Positions 1 through 13,140 are shown, counted from the first letter of the stretch. The stretch is DNA of 64,000 nt from Syncephalis fuscata (GCA_025786725.1 JAHLTZ010000010.1:434001-498000), one strand, 5' to 3'. Translations and numbers: made by a program. The notes: a model not told the origin generated them from the letters alone.

Positions 1-93
1 CAATATTCCTTGTGGACATGGCTGTTTGCCACGTAGCACCGATCCATTCTTCCCGGATTTCCACAACTTTAGTATCATTTCACCAAAAAACAT
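1..93 (-). CDS. possible 5' end of a gene running off the left edge
   Basis: The minus strand is open from an ATG at 93 to the window edge (31 codons). The peptide is basic and includes KLWKSGKNGSVLRGKQPCPQ. Base composition here is less AT-rich than in the following 400 bp, which is why it is listed. No domain can be assigned from this length, and an unrelated chance ORF is possible. Confidence 0.2.
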   Translation of the reverse strand, partial: MFFGEMILKLWKSGKNGSVLRGKQPCPQGIL

Positions 94-598
94 CGGTTAA
101 AATATGACATTTTACTCAAATCAAAATTTCTTTATTACGTTTAAAACTGTAATAACTTTTTGTAGATAACTGTGGCAATTAGTTACTTGCTACCAGTCTT
201 GTTCAAAATCTTTGCTACCACTATATCGTTACCCTTCTTATCTGCATTGTTCTTTTACTTATTCTTTTTAATATAAGTATCGTTTTATTTTTGATATCAC
301 TTAGTAGATTTATATATAAATACATATTCTAGTTTTACTTTACTGTGTGATTTGGTAGTCAACGTCATAAGCAATGATGATAACGACGACGACGACGATA
401 ATAATAATTTTAATTGAATAGCAACCTCTCCATTTTATTTCTCTCTTTCTTTACTGTATACACTTTCTCCATTCACTTACTACTGACCACATAAAACGCA
501 GTCATCGCTAGTCCTTGTATTCAGAGAAATAATAGAATAGTTTGAATTCTACTCATTTATAGCTACATTACTGGTTTTCTTGTTTTATTCGTGCCACC
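94..598. other. intergenic, upstream region of RMD5
   Basis: AT-rich sequence without a convincing reading frame. It holds a short run of GAT/GAC-like trinucleotides near 375-410 and pyrimidine-rich stretches near 425-470, which would fit a promoter and 5' leader of the gene starting at 599. Confidence 0.5.
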
Positions 599-2273
599 AT
601 GGAAACTTTAAAGACAACAATCGATGAGTTTCAGTGCGTAAAGGACGCCGTGAACAACACGCGCGAACAAGAGTTGAAGTATATCGACGCCTTACTGGCC
701 GAGATTGCCGAGACAAAGCGTACCATTACGGAAGGTAGGTATATTGACAGGTTGCAAATACCTATAAGTGCATCTGTCTAGACAATTTATAGATTACCTG
801 GCGTAATTAACATAGAACCTACTAGATAGTAGTATGGCCAACAACGCCCTTTCCTCCTTGTTCCGATTAACGCAAGAAGCCAATACAAAGGTCAATGATA
901 GTCATAAGACGCAACAAAACGTATTGTCAAAATATGTCCGCGTATTAGACAAGGTATGTCTGCCCTGTGCTTCTTTTATTCGACTCGCTAGTTCACGTAT
1001 TAACACGCACTTACTATACGGTTTTAGAAATACAAATTGGAACTTGATTTAATTGCTGATACGGCCACACTCAATGGCAACGAACATGCTATATTAGAGG
1101 CTGTATGTCTACACTTTTTAATTCATGGCGAATTTGAACTGGCCAATAGTCTTATTGAGGTAAATAGAGCCTCAATAATATCAATACTTTATTTACTCAA
1201 TGATTTATTCAATGGCTTATTTACAGGAGTCTAATATCAATGTATTAACATCCACTCGAGACAATTATGCCCGTTTATTCAGTATTCTTGCACCATTACG
1301 CCAGAACGATTTAGTGCCAGCACTTAGGTAGGATAGCCATGGATAGTGTATTATTGTGCTAATCAATACTATGTATATTAGCTGGGCGGCTCAGCATCGT
1401 GGTCTAGTTTCAAAAGAACGAGAAAACAATTTGGAATTTGCCTTACATCGACTACGCTACTTGCAACTGTTGAAATCAGGCGATGTATATGCTGCACTAA
1501 CGTATGCACGAGATTATTTTGGTCTATTCTGTAAAAAACAGCTAAAAGGTAAGTAAATATGAATAGTGGTATACAGTTACCGTAATAGCTTACAACTATC
1601 CTTCACTATGCTAGATATACCTCGTCTAATGGGTGCTCTACTCTATGCCGGCCGTCTTGATGACTCGCCATATGCCGATATGATTAATGACGATGAATGG
1701 AAGACTGTGGAACAACTGTTTCGTGCTGAATATTGTACGGCCTTGAACTTGCCAAGTGAAAGTCCGCTCTATACAAGGTAATTGATACATAGTATTTACT
1801 CATTTTAATCGATATATTAATTACTCCTTATAATACATCAATCACGTTATTGTTATTGTTGTGTATATTATTAGTGTTGTTGTAGGTACAACGGCCATTC
1901 CAAGTATCATTAAAATGTCACAAGTAATGAAGACAAATCGTACAGAGTGGACACAACAAGATGAATTGCCAGTAAGCTAATTATGAAGGCCTTATTACAA
2001 CGTTATACTAATTTACCTCTTCCCCCTCTTCCCCTTCTTTGTGTTCAGGTAAGTATTCCCATACCAGACAGTGTTCGATTTCATTCTACCTTCGTGTGTC
2101 CTGTCTCTAAGGACTACGGCACTATTGAGAATCCACCGATGAGAATGCCATGTGGACATGTTATCGGCTATGAGTCATTGATGAAATTAAGTAATCATGA
2201 TCAGACACGATTCAAATGTCCTTATTGTCCATCAGAATCAGGAGCCTCTCAAGCCATGCGTATTTATTTTTAA
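599..2273 (+). CDS. RMD5: Rmd5/Gid2-type subunit of the GID/CTLH E3 ubiquitin ligase
   Basis: RING-like subunit of the GID (CTLH) ubiquitin ligase, which in yeast marks gluconeogenic enzymes for degradation. At least seven short introns are visible. The N-terminal exon starts METLKTTIDEFQ at an ATG in a GCCACCATGG context. The middle exons carry the helical CTLH region (for example GDVYAALTYARDYFGLF). The last exon ends with the degenerate RING typical of RMND5 proteins: CPVSKD...NPPMRMPCGHVIG, then KCPYCPSE. Like other RMND5 proteins it lacks a full set of zinc ligands. The first intron reads in frame if the donor is the GT at 739 and the acceptor lies just before 834. Its 3' end faces PUF6 (convergent, about 80 bp apart). 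Family assignment is firm; exact intron ends are inferred. Confidence 0.88.
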
Positions 2274-2350
2274 TGGTGTTTATAATAAAAAAAACTATAA
2301 TTGGGAATAATAGGCATGCCCGCTATAGGCACAGAAACACATATACAGTG

Positions 2351-4941
2351 TTACTCCAACTTGGTTAGCAAGTGTTTCAAACCAGTATTTGGCGAATTAT
2401 CTTTAGCGGCAGCAGTGGCAGCAGCAGCCAGCTTTTTGCGCACTACCTTTAGTTCTTGGCTTACTTTCGCTTCTATTGTTGGGTGTTCCAATAGAGAAAG
2501 TACCAGGAAACTGCTACTGCTGCAAATGGCATGTGCGTATAATTCACCTTGAATCGCATCGTATAATTGTTTTGTAAATCCAATTTCATCTACATATCAT
2601 TTCATTAGTAATAGTTACATGATTGTTAATACTATCCATTACCTTGTTTATCGGCTCGGATAATGGTCGTAAATGCACGTAGTGCCAATGGATGGCGTAG
2701 TACATGTTCTTTTACTTCACTATTCGTCTCTTCATCATCATTACTAGCCATTTCTTGACTGGCTAGATCAACGAGTGCGGTAATTGCTTTTTGTTTATCA
2801 CCTAGATTGTAATTTACTCGTTATTAATCATGTTCATAATGAATACATGATAGCAATTGTAATACCTTTTGCGTGGATGATTGTTTCGTAAACAACCTGA
2901 CTTCCGTAGGCTATATTAATGAGTTCTGGCTGTTGAGCAATTAACGCTAATAAATCTTCAGATATGGCTTCTAAAAACTCTTGAGCACGCACGGTAGCAT
3001 CTTTCTTTGATGTCTTGGAGCGAATCTCATCGCCCGATGCCAATAGTCCCAATGTTTCTTGTGAATGGTACCGAGGACTGCGGCCTACCAATAGATAGAG
3101 AAGCACTCGATGTCCGTACTTATCCTTGACTAATTCAGATAAGTTTTCACTAATTGTCTATAAGTATCGGTATTTAGTACAGTTATAGTCGATGGCTATA
3201 TAATAGCAAATAATATTTACTTACCGAAACGATTAACTTGCGGACAAGTACGTATCGTCAATAACGTCGAATAAGCGTAGTAAGACCCAGTGACCGTATT
3301 CCTCTTGGCAGATCTTGATCACATAAGGCTTAAATGCTCGCACAACTACTTTACGGTCTTTGGGTGAACTATGGGCTAGTATAAGCATTGCTGCCTGTGC
3401 ACCATCTTTGGTATGCACTATCTCAGCAATTTGTTCTTTAACCAATCCAATCATGTTCTATGGTCATTTATCGAATATTAATACAGGTGATTATACACAT
3501 ATAGATATCATTCATCAATTACTTACCGCAATATCATTGTCGTCGCCAAATGTAAGATATTCTAATAATAAACGATGTACAATGCTATTATTAATGGTGC
3601 CTTTTGTTAAAGCACGGTTTAAGGCTTCGGCCATATTCTTAAGAATAGATTCACGCTTCTCTGGCTGTTCCTCGATAATTTCCTTTAATGTTCGTGGTTT
3701 GCTAGCAGCCTATAAACATATTAGCCTATCGTCTAATAATCGTACTTCATTCTCATCTTACCTTAAATAATCTATATTCTGGTCCGTAGAATTCAACAAT
3801 CATTGCAGAACGCTGTTGTGCTGAAGAGTGTTGGGCAAATATCTCTTCCAATACAGTGGCTGCTTCCTATAACAATTCAGTTAGTCATAAATTAAAACTA
3901 TATGAAGTAACTTGCTTTACGGAATAGAAGGTGTCCTAGATGACCTTGGAATTCTTTAACAATCACATCTCGCATACGAGGACTGTATACATACAAATTA
4001 TTTAAATTAACTACTATCTATGATTACTGTCAAAAAAACTTACCAGAAATTGAAAATCTTAATAATCAAAAAATGACCATATTTACTTTTACATAAAGCT
4101 AGGTAGTTACGCTTTAAGCCTTGAGCAATCTGCTGACGCTGTTCAGCCGAGCCTCGCTTTAAGCAGGATTGAATAAGACGTGACATATCATGTTTAAAAA
4201 TAAACTATACATTGATCCATTATATTAACATTCAGTTAAATAGCTATAGCTATAGCTATAGCTATATATATATATATAACTTACCTCAGCAAATTCACCA
4301 TTAATGATGGCTAAAATCTTGCCAACAAGTTCAATCTGTTCGCTTTTGGATACACCTTGTGGACGTAGCTTTTCCCAATGCTTCTTTAACTCCCAAATAC
4401 GATCCTGATTTGGCTTTGATGCACGGCGTTCACGTAGCAGTTCACGCTTCTGGCTTGATGTAAGTCGACTGCCTACACACAGTTAATAAATATTAGTATT
4501 TTTGTACATTTATTGAAGCAATGGATATATATATATATGCCACTACTTACTTTCGCCCTTTTCATTCTTAGCACGTTTTGCGTCGGCTGGTGTTGCGGCT
4601 GCATCAACGTCGCTTTCCAATCCATTGTCTTCCTCGCCTTCCGATCGATCCACATCCATTTCGTAGTCAACACTATCCGAGTAGGCGTCGGAATTGTTGT
4701 CCGAATCTTGCATCTCAACATCTTCATCGTGACTAACGGCAGTCACTGGCTCGCGGCGCTTAGTCGTCTTATCGCTAGCCTTTGTCTTGCTCTTTGCTAC
4801 GGCCGACGACGGTGTCTTATTTAGCTTGCCATGTGGTTTTTTTGTTGGTCGGTCAACCGCTTTAGTTGATGATTTGGTTGATTGCATAGCTTTGTCTTTT
4901 CCTGAATGCTTACGCTTTTGCTGCTCATTAGGTACTGCCAT
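2351..4941 (-). CDS. PUF6: Puf6/PUM3-type pumilio-repeat nucleolar protein
   Basis: Pumilio-fold RNA-binding protein of the Puf6/PUM3 (penguin) family, which acts in 60S ribosome biogenesis and, in yeast, ASH1 mRNA repression. The first exon encodes a long Lys/Ser/Asp-rich nucleolar-type tail from MAVPNEQQKRKHSGK through an acidic stretch. Following exons carry the conserved ELLRERRASKPNQ...IWELKKHWEKLR segment and degenerate Puf repeats, for example KYGHFLIIK, DGAQAAMLILAHSSPKDRK and EEYGHWVLLRLFDV. The C-terminus (LKHLLTKLE) ends at the stop 2351-2353. About ten introns of 40-70 nt interrupt it. One near 4240-4280 carries a TAGCTA and then a TA simple repeat. The start at 4941 is chosen because the upstream in-frame ATG adds residues unlike the family. 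High confidence in family. Confidence 0.88.
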
Positions 4942-5125
4942 GACAAACGTGCTAACTGACAGGGTATCCTTGTAGTGTATAAAGAATAGATTACGAAGAG
5001 GATTGTCGTGGCGGAGCAACAAGAAAACGAGTAAAAATATTTTGGTGCTTTTTTTTTTTTTTCAGTTAATTTTATTGCTGTCACTATAAACGCACACACA
5101 CCAAATCACACATTGTTGTATGTTC

Positions 5126-5817
5126 TTAGTTACTTTCGTCACTTTCTGTATCAGCGACGACGTCAGTAGCCGTTGAAGAATGAACAACAGCATTAGCAGC
5201 TTGCATCATAGACTCAAAGCGTCTCTGGTACTCTTCGTCCTCATCTGTGGGTTCGGTAACATTCGTTGCATCGTATGTATCTGGATGGCGAGTTCGCAGA
5301 TACTCAGATACTTGTAATTTATCAAGATCCTCGGCAGCAGCCTCCGCAGCCTAGATTTTATAAGTATAGAAATAATAAAGAAGCTTTTTATGCCCTTAAT
5401 ATATATAACTTACTGTTTTACCTTCATCGTTACGTAGTGCAGGATTGGCACCGCCAGCCAATAATGCTTCTACGCATTGAATTGTTTCGCAGGCAAATAA
5501 TGGCGTGTCGCCATCGGCATCGGTGCAGTTTGCATCAGCGCCGTGATCTAATAGTAATTTTACCATTTCGAGACGGTCGTAAGAGGCTGCAGCATGCCTA
5601 AATATCAATCAACTATAAATAAACTTGCTCAAACTGATATGCTAGATAGAACCTACAGTGCTGTATAGCCATTATCATCAGCTACATTTACATTGATACC
5701 ATCATTTAACAATGTCTATAATTATATAAGCGCACTTCAATGCATGTAGACGTTGAATGGTCGCACCTGAACACGTTCACTGTCACCTTCACCGGCTGCA
5801 ATCCAAATGTTACTCAT
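5126..5817 (-). CDS. small ankyrin-repeat protein (YCR051W-like)
   Basis: Short protein of about three ankyrin repeats, split over at least four exons. It starts MSNIWIAAGEGDSERVQ, a typical first ankyrin helix. It continues with a second repeat (HAAASYDRLEMVKLLLDHGA) and a third (DGDTPLFACETIQCVEALLA), and ends in an acidic Ser/Asp-rich tail (DTESDESN). Overall size and architecture resemble the uncharacterised yeast protein YCR051W and its relatives. Ankyrin repeats bind protein partners; no partner can be inferred from the neighbours. It lies about 180 bp upstream of, and on the same strand as, PUF6. Confidence 0.8.
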
Positions 5818-6285
5818 TGTTTATTATAAGGGAGAAAAAACAGAAAAGCCCCAATCTGCTAATTGCCTATATCATGATATGGCCATATTGTTCCTTTGTC
5901 AGTATACGTAAAATAAAAGAGCGAATTTACAAATTTACCTGTTAAATGAGCAATAAAAAGTAATGTGTGATGAAGAAAAATTGCGATGATAATGTATCTA
6001 TAATTACTGGTTTGTTAAATGAATGTGTAGTTTAAATGTGTGAATAATCAATATAGTCATTTGACCACCAAACAAACATCAACTACGATCATTTGTTTTT
6101 TAATATCATTCACCACCATCACCATTTCTGATAGAACAAATGTTAGCTTAAATGTACAAATATTATTAAATGTAGTCATTTAACACCAAAATTATTAAAT
6201 GGTTTAGTAAATTGCTAATAAAAGGCATAAAGAATAAATGGAATATAAAATGATTTGTATTAAATGCTTGCAGCTACAGCTTTAT
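5818..6285. other. intergenic
   Basis: AT-rich, no credible frame. Contains a CACCACCATCACCATT stretch near 6110 and short repeated ATTAAATG/TAGTCATTT words near 6050-6200. No gene seen. Confidence 0.5.
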
Positions 6286-8160
6286 TTATAGCATATATGC
6301 TTTGTATGCTCCATTATATAAGCCGACTCGACTAACAACAACACTTGATGCATAATAGTCGAAATACTCGAAATATATATTGCGATTTGAGAATAGCAAA
6401 TGTCCATCTCCTGTTTGTTCTCTAGCAGGACGTGCTGATGGTATGCAAATACTGCCAGTGTGCATATCAATAAGGTGGTTTTTTACAGATTTTTTGTTGA
6501 ATACCGCGCACAAAGATCCAAGCAAAGGAATAAACTTCGAATGGCTTGGACAAGCAATTGAACGCAATATATTTCCGTTTCAAGCATCCAATATATTATA
6601 TTTTCTAGCATCTCGAACGACGATCAGTTTCTTGCTGTATAGCGGTGTAACGGTATTGTTGTGGATAACTCGAGTCCATAATATGTGTCCTTGTTCAGAA
6701 CTATCAATTGGCAATAGTTGATTATAATTTCCAGCGTCGAATGAATGTTGCAGCGAGCCATCGCGTGATGGTCTTTTTAATGCAAATAAAGAGAGTGAGG
6801 CATTAGACGTTCCATTGTGGATTTTGTGTTCTTCATCAGTTAAGTCATATAGAATAACTAAGCTCATTCTATTCGTATACATCACAGATTTGGTAATGGC
6901 GTTTGGACAGTATGGGAGGTAGAACTGGCCCGATGATATTGGTCCACATTTAGATTGGACCGTTTGGAAATCAAATAATTTCCATTTGATACTTATTAAT
7001 TGGTCGTCGCTGCCAACAGTTTTCAAATCTTGTACAGCAGTGGACGTAGAAGCGTCGCTAGCTTCCATAAATTTACATGCTATTGAAAACTTTAACGATT
7101 GGCATTGGTTACGGCAAGCAAACTGAATCGAACCGGATGAAAGAAAATTAGACGATGAAACTTCTATCCATTGACTTTCGTTACAATTATACAAATACAA
7201 TTGGCAATGCGGTGCTATTTTTATATTGCGTTTGCGAAAAAGTAACCAGTCGCTACAAGTATCGATTAATTCTGGCCAAAATGCTGTGCATTCTCCTTCT
7301 TGAATACCGCCAGTACGATAGATAATGTTGGAGGTGAGCTATTATCAATAGGCCATACTATAATAGCAGTTCGTGTGCCAAATTTTAGCTTTTCAAAAAA
7401 TGCAAAGGTCGCTAATGCAGCAGCTTCTACAGACTCATTTTCTGTGTCGCGCTGCACTTCTGCTTTAGGCCATTCCACTATTATTATTGGTGTTAATAAA
7501 TGTTTGCTACAATTATTAGTGTTGATCATTAGTACTTACCTACTGGATCACCGATATATATTGGTTTTGCATCTCCACATACCATCAATGAAATGCTGGC
7601 CACAACAAATCGACTTGTTCCATGAATAGAATCCACGCAAGGCGTGCTATCATGTAATGCTAAAGTGCTAATCAATTCTTCTCCGATTATTGCCTCGCTA
7701 TCATGTTCACGTTCTTCTCCACGAACAACATGATAAATTGCCATATTTTTGGTGTTCTGTTATCATATACTAATGTGTTCCATGGGTTTGTGCTGACTAT
7801 TCCTAGTTCCGCACGCTCATCAACTGGCAATTGGTAGCTTCGCTCATTGAATCGGCTAGCCATCAATTCGTAGCTGGTCTGTTTGCGACGTTGAAACGCA
7901 CAGTACCATTTGACGGTATCAAAGCCAGGAATTAACAAGCAATCATTAACAGACGATGTAGCCTCATCATCGCTATTATTAATTGTTGTTGTTTCAGACA
8001 ATAATGAACGTTTTTGTTTCTTTATGTTTATACTAAGCGTAAGCATGCTTACGTTTGCTGTAGTATCCATGCACCAGGCAAACCAAGAGAGTCATTCTTG
8101 TTTACGTTTATTGTCTAAAAAGTGCTTGGAGATATCATTGTTCCAATTATAAGATTGATC
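6286..8160 (-). pseudogene. decayed beta-propeller-like gene (possible F-box relative)
   Basis: Coding-like minus-strand sequence from about 8160 to 6286 with breaks. The frame shifts at the AAAAA run near 7747 (VYDNRTPK then MAIYHVVRG). A second shift lies near 7330, where NSSPPTL and LTSNIIYRTGG are in different frames. A TGA at about 6580-6582 interrupts one frame that stays open on both sides (VVRDARKYNILDA, stop, NGNILRSIACPSHSKF). An intron near 7510-7530 has proper borders (GTAAGT). The C-terminal part has propeller-blade character: GHILWTRVI, then LIVVRDARKYNILDA, then DMHTGSICIP. Sequence upstream of 8070 (NWNNDISKHFLDNKRK) looks like the end of an F-box but meets a stop. Either a pseudogene, or a gene damaged by assembly indels. 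Function not assigned. Confidence 0.5.
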
Positions 8161-9144
8161 AGTTATTATTTGATAAATGAATTGACAACTTTTTGGCAAA
8201 CGGTTCAACTTTTACTATTTATAAAATTGCACAAATATAATAAAGCAGTAACGTCTTTCATATACGCTCATTATTAGTGCTCAAAAACATGATTAACTAG
8301 AAATAGTTTTGTTAGGAATATTACACAACAAATGGAATAAGTAGTTGGAAAAAAACAAAACTGCACAGCTGCAATATAATTCATTCTATTCATAATAAAA
8401 TGATTACATAATTACGTATATCTATTGAAATATAATAAATATTAATATTATTTATTGTAATTAAATATATGCTAAAACTACGTATAAACACGATAAATTG
8501 CCAAAAAAAAAAAAGGTTAAGCAAGATTTTTAATTATTTAACAAATGGTTTATTATCACAAAATTAGCTAATTAACTAATTCTCTAATTAACAATAAAGT
8601 TTATAAAGTTGCCACAGCAGCAACGAACATACATACTTTATTGTCATAGTAACGAATTTGTGAGTAAAATTTTTATTTTTTTCACTCAAATTAGTATTTA
8701 AAACGAGTGATTCATTACATCTATGTCGATTGTTTATTATATGAATACAATTACAATGTTTGCAAAAATACTTGCTAGTTTATTACTTATTTAACATGTA
8801 TGTTGGCAGAAAATTAATTTTTGTTTAATTCACGTAGCAAAATAACAGGAAATTACATTACAAGGTAGCATTTAAACAAAAAAATGCATGCAATTAAGGC
8901 ATCTGGCGTATAGATCTCATGTATTGGCACTAAATAGCATAAATAATTTAGCATTAATAATAATATTACTATAAACAAATAGCACTAATAAACATTTTAA
9001 AACACGCGAAAAAATTATTAGTAACGATTGTTATTATTATTCTAATAAAAAATATTCAATTACAAACAATTTTTTGTATATTTAGAACAATTTTCTAGAA
9101 ACAGTTTAGTACTATTTTTTATGCCAAAATGTGGAAATAGCCGG
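8161..9144. other. intergenic, very AT-rich
   Basis: No reading frame, tRNA or ordered repeat recognised. The left arm of the first inverted repeat begins at its right edge. Confidence 0.5.
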
Positions 9145-10001
9145 ATATTAATAGTGAGTCAGTATTGTGATTACATATAAGCTAACAGACAATGATGAAA
9201 TCAGAATATATTGAAATACACAAATACATACAAGTAATCTAACTAATAACAATATCATACAACCAAAACTTACAATATTCGTTTTGACAATGGTGTCAGC
9301 TGTTTATTTAGCTAATTTATTTATTCTATTATTGTTATCGCACTAATATCTAACTTGCTTTATTTCACATTAATAATAATAGGGTAATATCAGTATAATT
9401 TGTGCTTGAGCATCTAGGCTAAAGCCTTTAAAATCAGAGGTGTAACGCTAATCTATTTGTATTACTATTTACAACATAGTTGCATATATTTTAATAAATT
9501 CTATTTTGCGGCATTATTAGTATCTACATTAAATGGCCAAGTTTATATATATATATATATATAAACTATTATTAATTACTTGCGATACCTATTTATAAAT
9601 GATAACCAATTGCTATTCTAAATTGATTTTAATTACTAAAAGGTAATGAGTCGAATACAGAGTTATTAAGTTTATGATGGTTTTAAATACTTGTCTAAAC
9701 CAAATGCTTACAGCATGTCAGATTCATTAGACAAGCAAATAATTGATTTTACGCTAATACTGATAACTAATCTTAACAATAAATTTTCTAAAAACGTACT
9801 AGGCCATTTGATTGTATCAACACTAACAATGACTGTATTTTAAAACATAATCGCCTAACCTGCCATGATACTACAAAACAAATCAGTAAACTAAAAACTT
9901 TGGACTGTAATTAAACGAGTTTTATTATTGTTTAGCACTTTTAATGCTAATTTAATTCTGGCGCTGTTCACTATTTTATTTAGTTGTAAGTCGTTGCTTG
10001 T

Positions 10002-10487
10002 TTAGCACTTTGGAAAGCTCTTTGGTAATTTATCGTTACGGCCAAAGTCTTGTGTCCAGTAGGTCTGACCGCCATTGCCTAAAGCCATACCGCTGCCGAA
10101 ATGCGTGGCATCGCTTACTAGATTCTTGAGATGAAGAGGCGAGGCAATCCAGCTGTTCATGACTTGCTCTATAGATGTCTGTCCGCTTGCGACGTTCTCG
10201 CTTACACTGTTCCATCCGCCGCCACTGGCAGAGCAGCGCTGCATTAAACCAGGCTCACCAGCAAACGAATGGCTCATCTGATTATTACGGGCCTGAAGTA
10301 CACTATGGTCCTGTGCAGCTTTGTTCAGGCCGGTATCAATTGCAAGTGGTGGAAGCTTTTTTTCAGCGCGGAATTTGTTGACCAGGCAAATCATTTTTGT
10401 TGGATCGAAGCTAACTGGGCCAGCGCTTACTTCAATCGCGCTGGCGGCGAATGCGGTAATCATAATAAGAGTAGTGAGGAATTGCAT
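10002..10487 (-). CDS. secreted CAP/PR-1 family protein, copy 1
   Basis: 161-residue intronless protein. Residues 1-22 (MQFLTTLIMITAFAASAIEV, ending near SAG) form a signal peptide. The rest is one compact CAP (SCP/TAPS, PR-1-like) domain: CLVNKFRAEKKLPPLAID (first helix), HSVLQARNNQMSHSF (histidine of the cavity), GWNSVSENVASG (glutamate-containing strand), MNSWIASPLHLKNLVS (second histidine) and YWTQDFG (CAP signature 2-like). CAP proteins are extracellular and bind sterols or other lipids, or act in host interaction. The translation is identical to copy 2 at 14429-14914, its mirror partner in the palindrome. Confidence 0.9.
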   Translation of the reverse strand: MQFLTTLIMITAFAASAIEVSAGPVSFDPTKMICLVNKFRAEKKLPPLAIDTGLNKAAQDHSVLQARNNQMSHSFAGEPGLMQRCSASGGGWNSVSENVASGQTSIEQVMNSWIASPLHLKNLVSDATHFGSGMALGNGGQTYWTQDFGRNDKLPKSFPKC

Positions 10488-11544
10488 GATGATAATGTTC
10501 GTAAGCTTAAAAGTCGTGCGTAACAGCTAGTGCGTTTAGTCAATTTAGCAGCCTAGTTGTAATCAATGGCGTAAAGGTGCTGGCGTAAAGTCGTTGCAGA
10601 AGCTGTTGCTTTGTTGAGATGCTGAACCAACTATTAACCAAATAAATCGCCATGTATTTATATCCAATTTTTAGTAACAGCTACTATGTGTTCCATGATT
10701 GTAACCATGATCAAGAGTGTTTTCACTGTTTAGGTCCCGGGTGGCGTAATAAACAACATCTCCAAGCACCCGTGCTAAAACATGGCTGCCCTTGATGATT
10801 CTGACATCAACGTTTCAAGCAACCAGCCAGTCATCCCATTTTTACCAAATCGTACTTTTTGCACATTGTATTGCACAATGTGCTAATCATGTTTGTAGCC
10901 TATTTTATGTTTATTCTTGCAACTAGTGATTTTTGTCAAAAAATATGATAGCACGCCATTTAATGTGCTATATTACAAAGTCAACTTTACTAATTATAAC
11001 ACACTGCATGTTTTATATTATTACACAATACAAGTTTGCATCTTTTTTATTGCATCAAAGTTGTGACCCAACCTCCGCAGTACTGGTTTGAAGCATCATG
11101 TCTTGTCATATTTACTAACTATAATATATTGGTTTCATTAAACTAGTGCTAAGGCCAAGACCCGTGAAAGCATTCCGGTTATACCAACACAGTATTGTCA
11201 TAGCTAGATGCTATGGATTTAAATACGGCTATCTTTATCATGTATATATTGGTTCAAGGCGTTGTAGTAGGCCAATAAACCAACAATTATATTAATAAAC
11301 TGGTATTGTTATAAATACCGGGTTTCACGTGCAATGTAAACACGATACAATTACTGATTGCAATAGATTCATTCGTTGCATTATGACAATTCTATATGTT
11401 GCATTAGAAAAGCGTGTTAATGTTTTGGTTTTCGTTTGCAATTCGTCTGCTGATAAAACCATATTGTATAATTTATCATATTGTAGACATAAACAATATC
11501 TAAACACAAGTAGTAAAAATAAATGGTGTTTATTAATACTTGCG

Positions 11545-11769
11545 CTAGAGAATTAACAAAAAGAGTTTGCTTGTTGTTACCGACAGTAATGCAGAAAAGG
11601 TGGCCTTGAATCTATCACCGATGGTGCCGCCATGGAATTCGACTAGTGTGCACTTGTCACAGAAGTATCTATACTTAATATTGCACTGCCAATGTTCTAA
11701 TCACACCTTGTGCTCATTACTGATATCAAACAGCTCTTGGCGGTTGGTGGCCAGATTGGTGTTATTCGA
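11545..11769 (-). pseudogene. coding remnant with in-frame stop, copy in left arm
   Basis: Mirror of 13141-13365. After an acceptor-like TATAG the frame reads SNNTNLATNRQELFDISNEH, then KV, then a TGA. It then continues open as LEHWQCNIKYRYFCDKC and EFHGGTIGDRFKATF to a TAG. The peptide looks protein-like (three cysteines, balanced composition) in otherwise non-coding AT-rich sequence. The stop is present in both copies, so it predates the duplication or conversion. Family unknown. Confidence 0.3.
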
Positions 11770-12388
11770 CTATAAACAAAAATATTAGTAGCGCATCCAG
11801 CTGTAGATTCCCAGTCCCAAACAATAGTCATAAATATTGTACAACAGCATTATTCGTTATTGCCATTGCATATGATCATTATAAAAATGTAATATTTGCT
11901 ATTTCTAGTAGCTGTGCTCGTCATAAAATTTTAATATTTCTATTTCCATTACCATGGCCAGCTTAAAATAGCAATTCTAGTGCAATTAGGCGGTAGAATC
12001 CAATGGAGTGTGAATTAAAAAGCAATAGTAAATTTGGCTAATAAAGTGCTGATAATACTATGTATAAAGTATGTAAAATGAAGCAAAATGCATGATATTT
12101 TGCACAAATATGTGCATAATATTCACACGCCTATTGTCAAATTATATCATAATTGTATTGCGTATCAATGCAATTATTGTGCTAATACGCTAATAGATGT
12201 GTAAAAATAGCAGTTTTTTGCCAATTATGGCTCGTATAAACAAAGTACAGCAAAATGATTGCCGGATTCGAGTTCACCGTGCTTAGTTATACAGATTGGT
12301 ATGATTTATAGAACAATGATTTTTGCATAAAATGTTAGTCAAAAATGTAATTTAGGTATAATTAGTTAACAAATATTTAACTTATATG

Positions 12389-12521
12389 TATATATGGCAT
12401 AAATATTTACATTATATTGGTATTTCTTCATACTAAATTGCTATCATGTTTGTTTTAGCGCTGCAAAATGCTTGGCTTTATTATAAACTAAACTAATTAT
12501 CAATATTACAATTTCTAAAAT
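12389..12521. other. spacer of inverted repeat 1
   Basis: About 133 bp of unpaired AT-rich sequence between the two arms. No gene or transposon end seen. Confidence 0.85.
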
Positions 12522-13140
12522 CATATAAGTTAAGTATTTGTTAACTAATTATACCTAAATTACATTTTTGACTAACATTTTATGCAAAAATCATTGTTCT
12601 ATAAATCATACCAATCTGTATAACTAAGCACGGTGAACTCGAATCCGGCAATCATTTTGCTGTACTTTGTTTATACGAGCCATAATTGGCAAAAAACTGC
12701 TATTTTTACACATCTATTAGCGTATTAGCACAATAATTGCATTGATACGCAATACAATTATGATATAATTTGACAATAGGCGTGTGAATATTATGCACAT
12801 ATTTGTGCAAAATATCATGCATTTTGCTTCATTTTACATACTTTATACATAGTATTATCAGCACTTTATTAGCCAAATTTACTATTGCTTTTTAATTCAC
12901 ACTCCATTGGATTCTACCGCCTAATTGCACTAGAATTGCTATTTTAAGCTGGCCATGGTAATGGAAATAGAAATATTAAAATTTTATGACGAGCACAGCT
13001 ACTAGAAATAGCAAATATTACATTTTTATAATGATCATATGCAATGGCAATAACGAATAATGCTGTTGTACAATATTTATGACTATTGTTTGGGACTGGG
13101 AATCTACAGCTGGATGCGCTACTAATATTTTTGTTTATAG

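Larger units (their letters stand above)
9145..12388. repeat. inverted repeat 1, left arm
   Basis: Mirror-matches 12522-15771 almost base for base. Both 486-bp CAP genes, the flanking AT-rich sequence and small words such as TATATATATATATATATA at 9545 recur inverted. Paired positions sum to 24916 in the outer part and 24910 in the inner part, so the arms differ by six inserted bases, plus scattered substitutions (for example near 10870-10900, 10930 and 11180). Outer border: GGATATTAATAG at 9143-9154 stops matching to its left. Confidence 0.95.

Noticed and set aside
10175-10530. Overlapping plus-strand frames inside the CAP gene
   Set aside because: They are shadows of the CAP coding sequence; composition and lack of any signal or domain argue against real genes. 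The same holds for their mirrors near 14386-14741.
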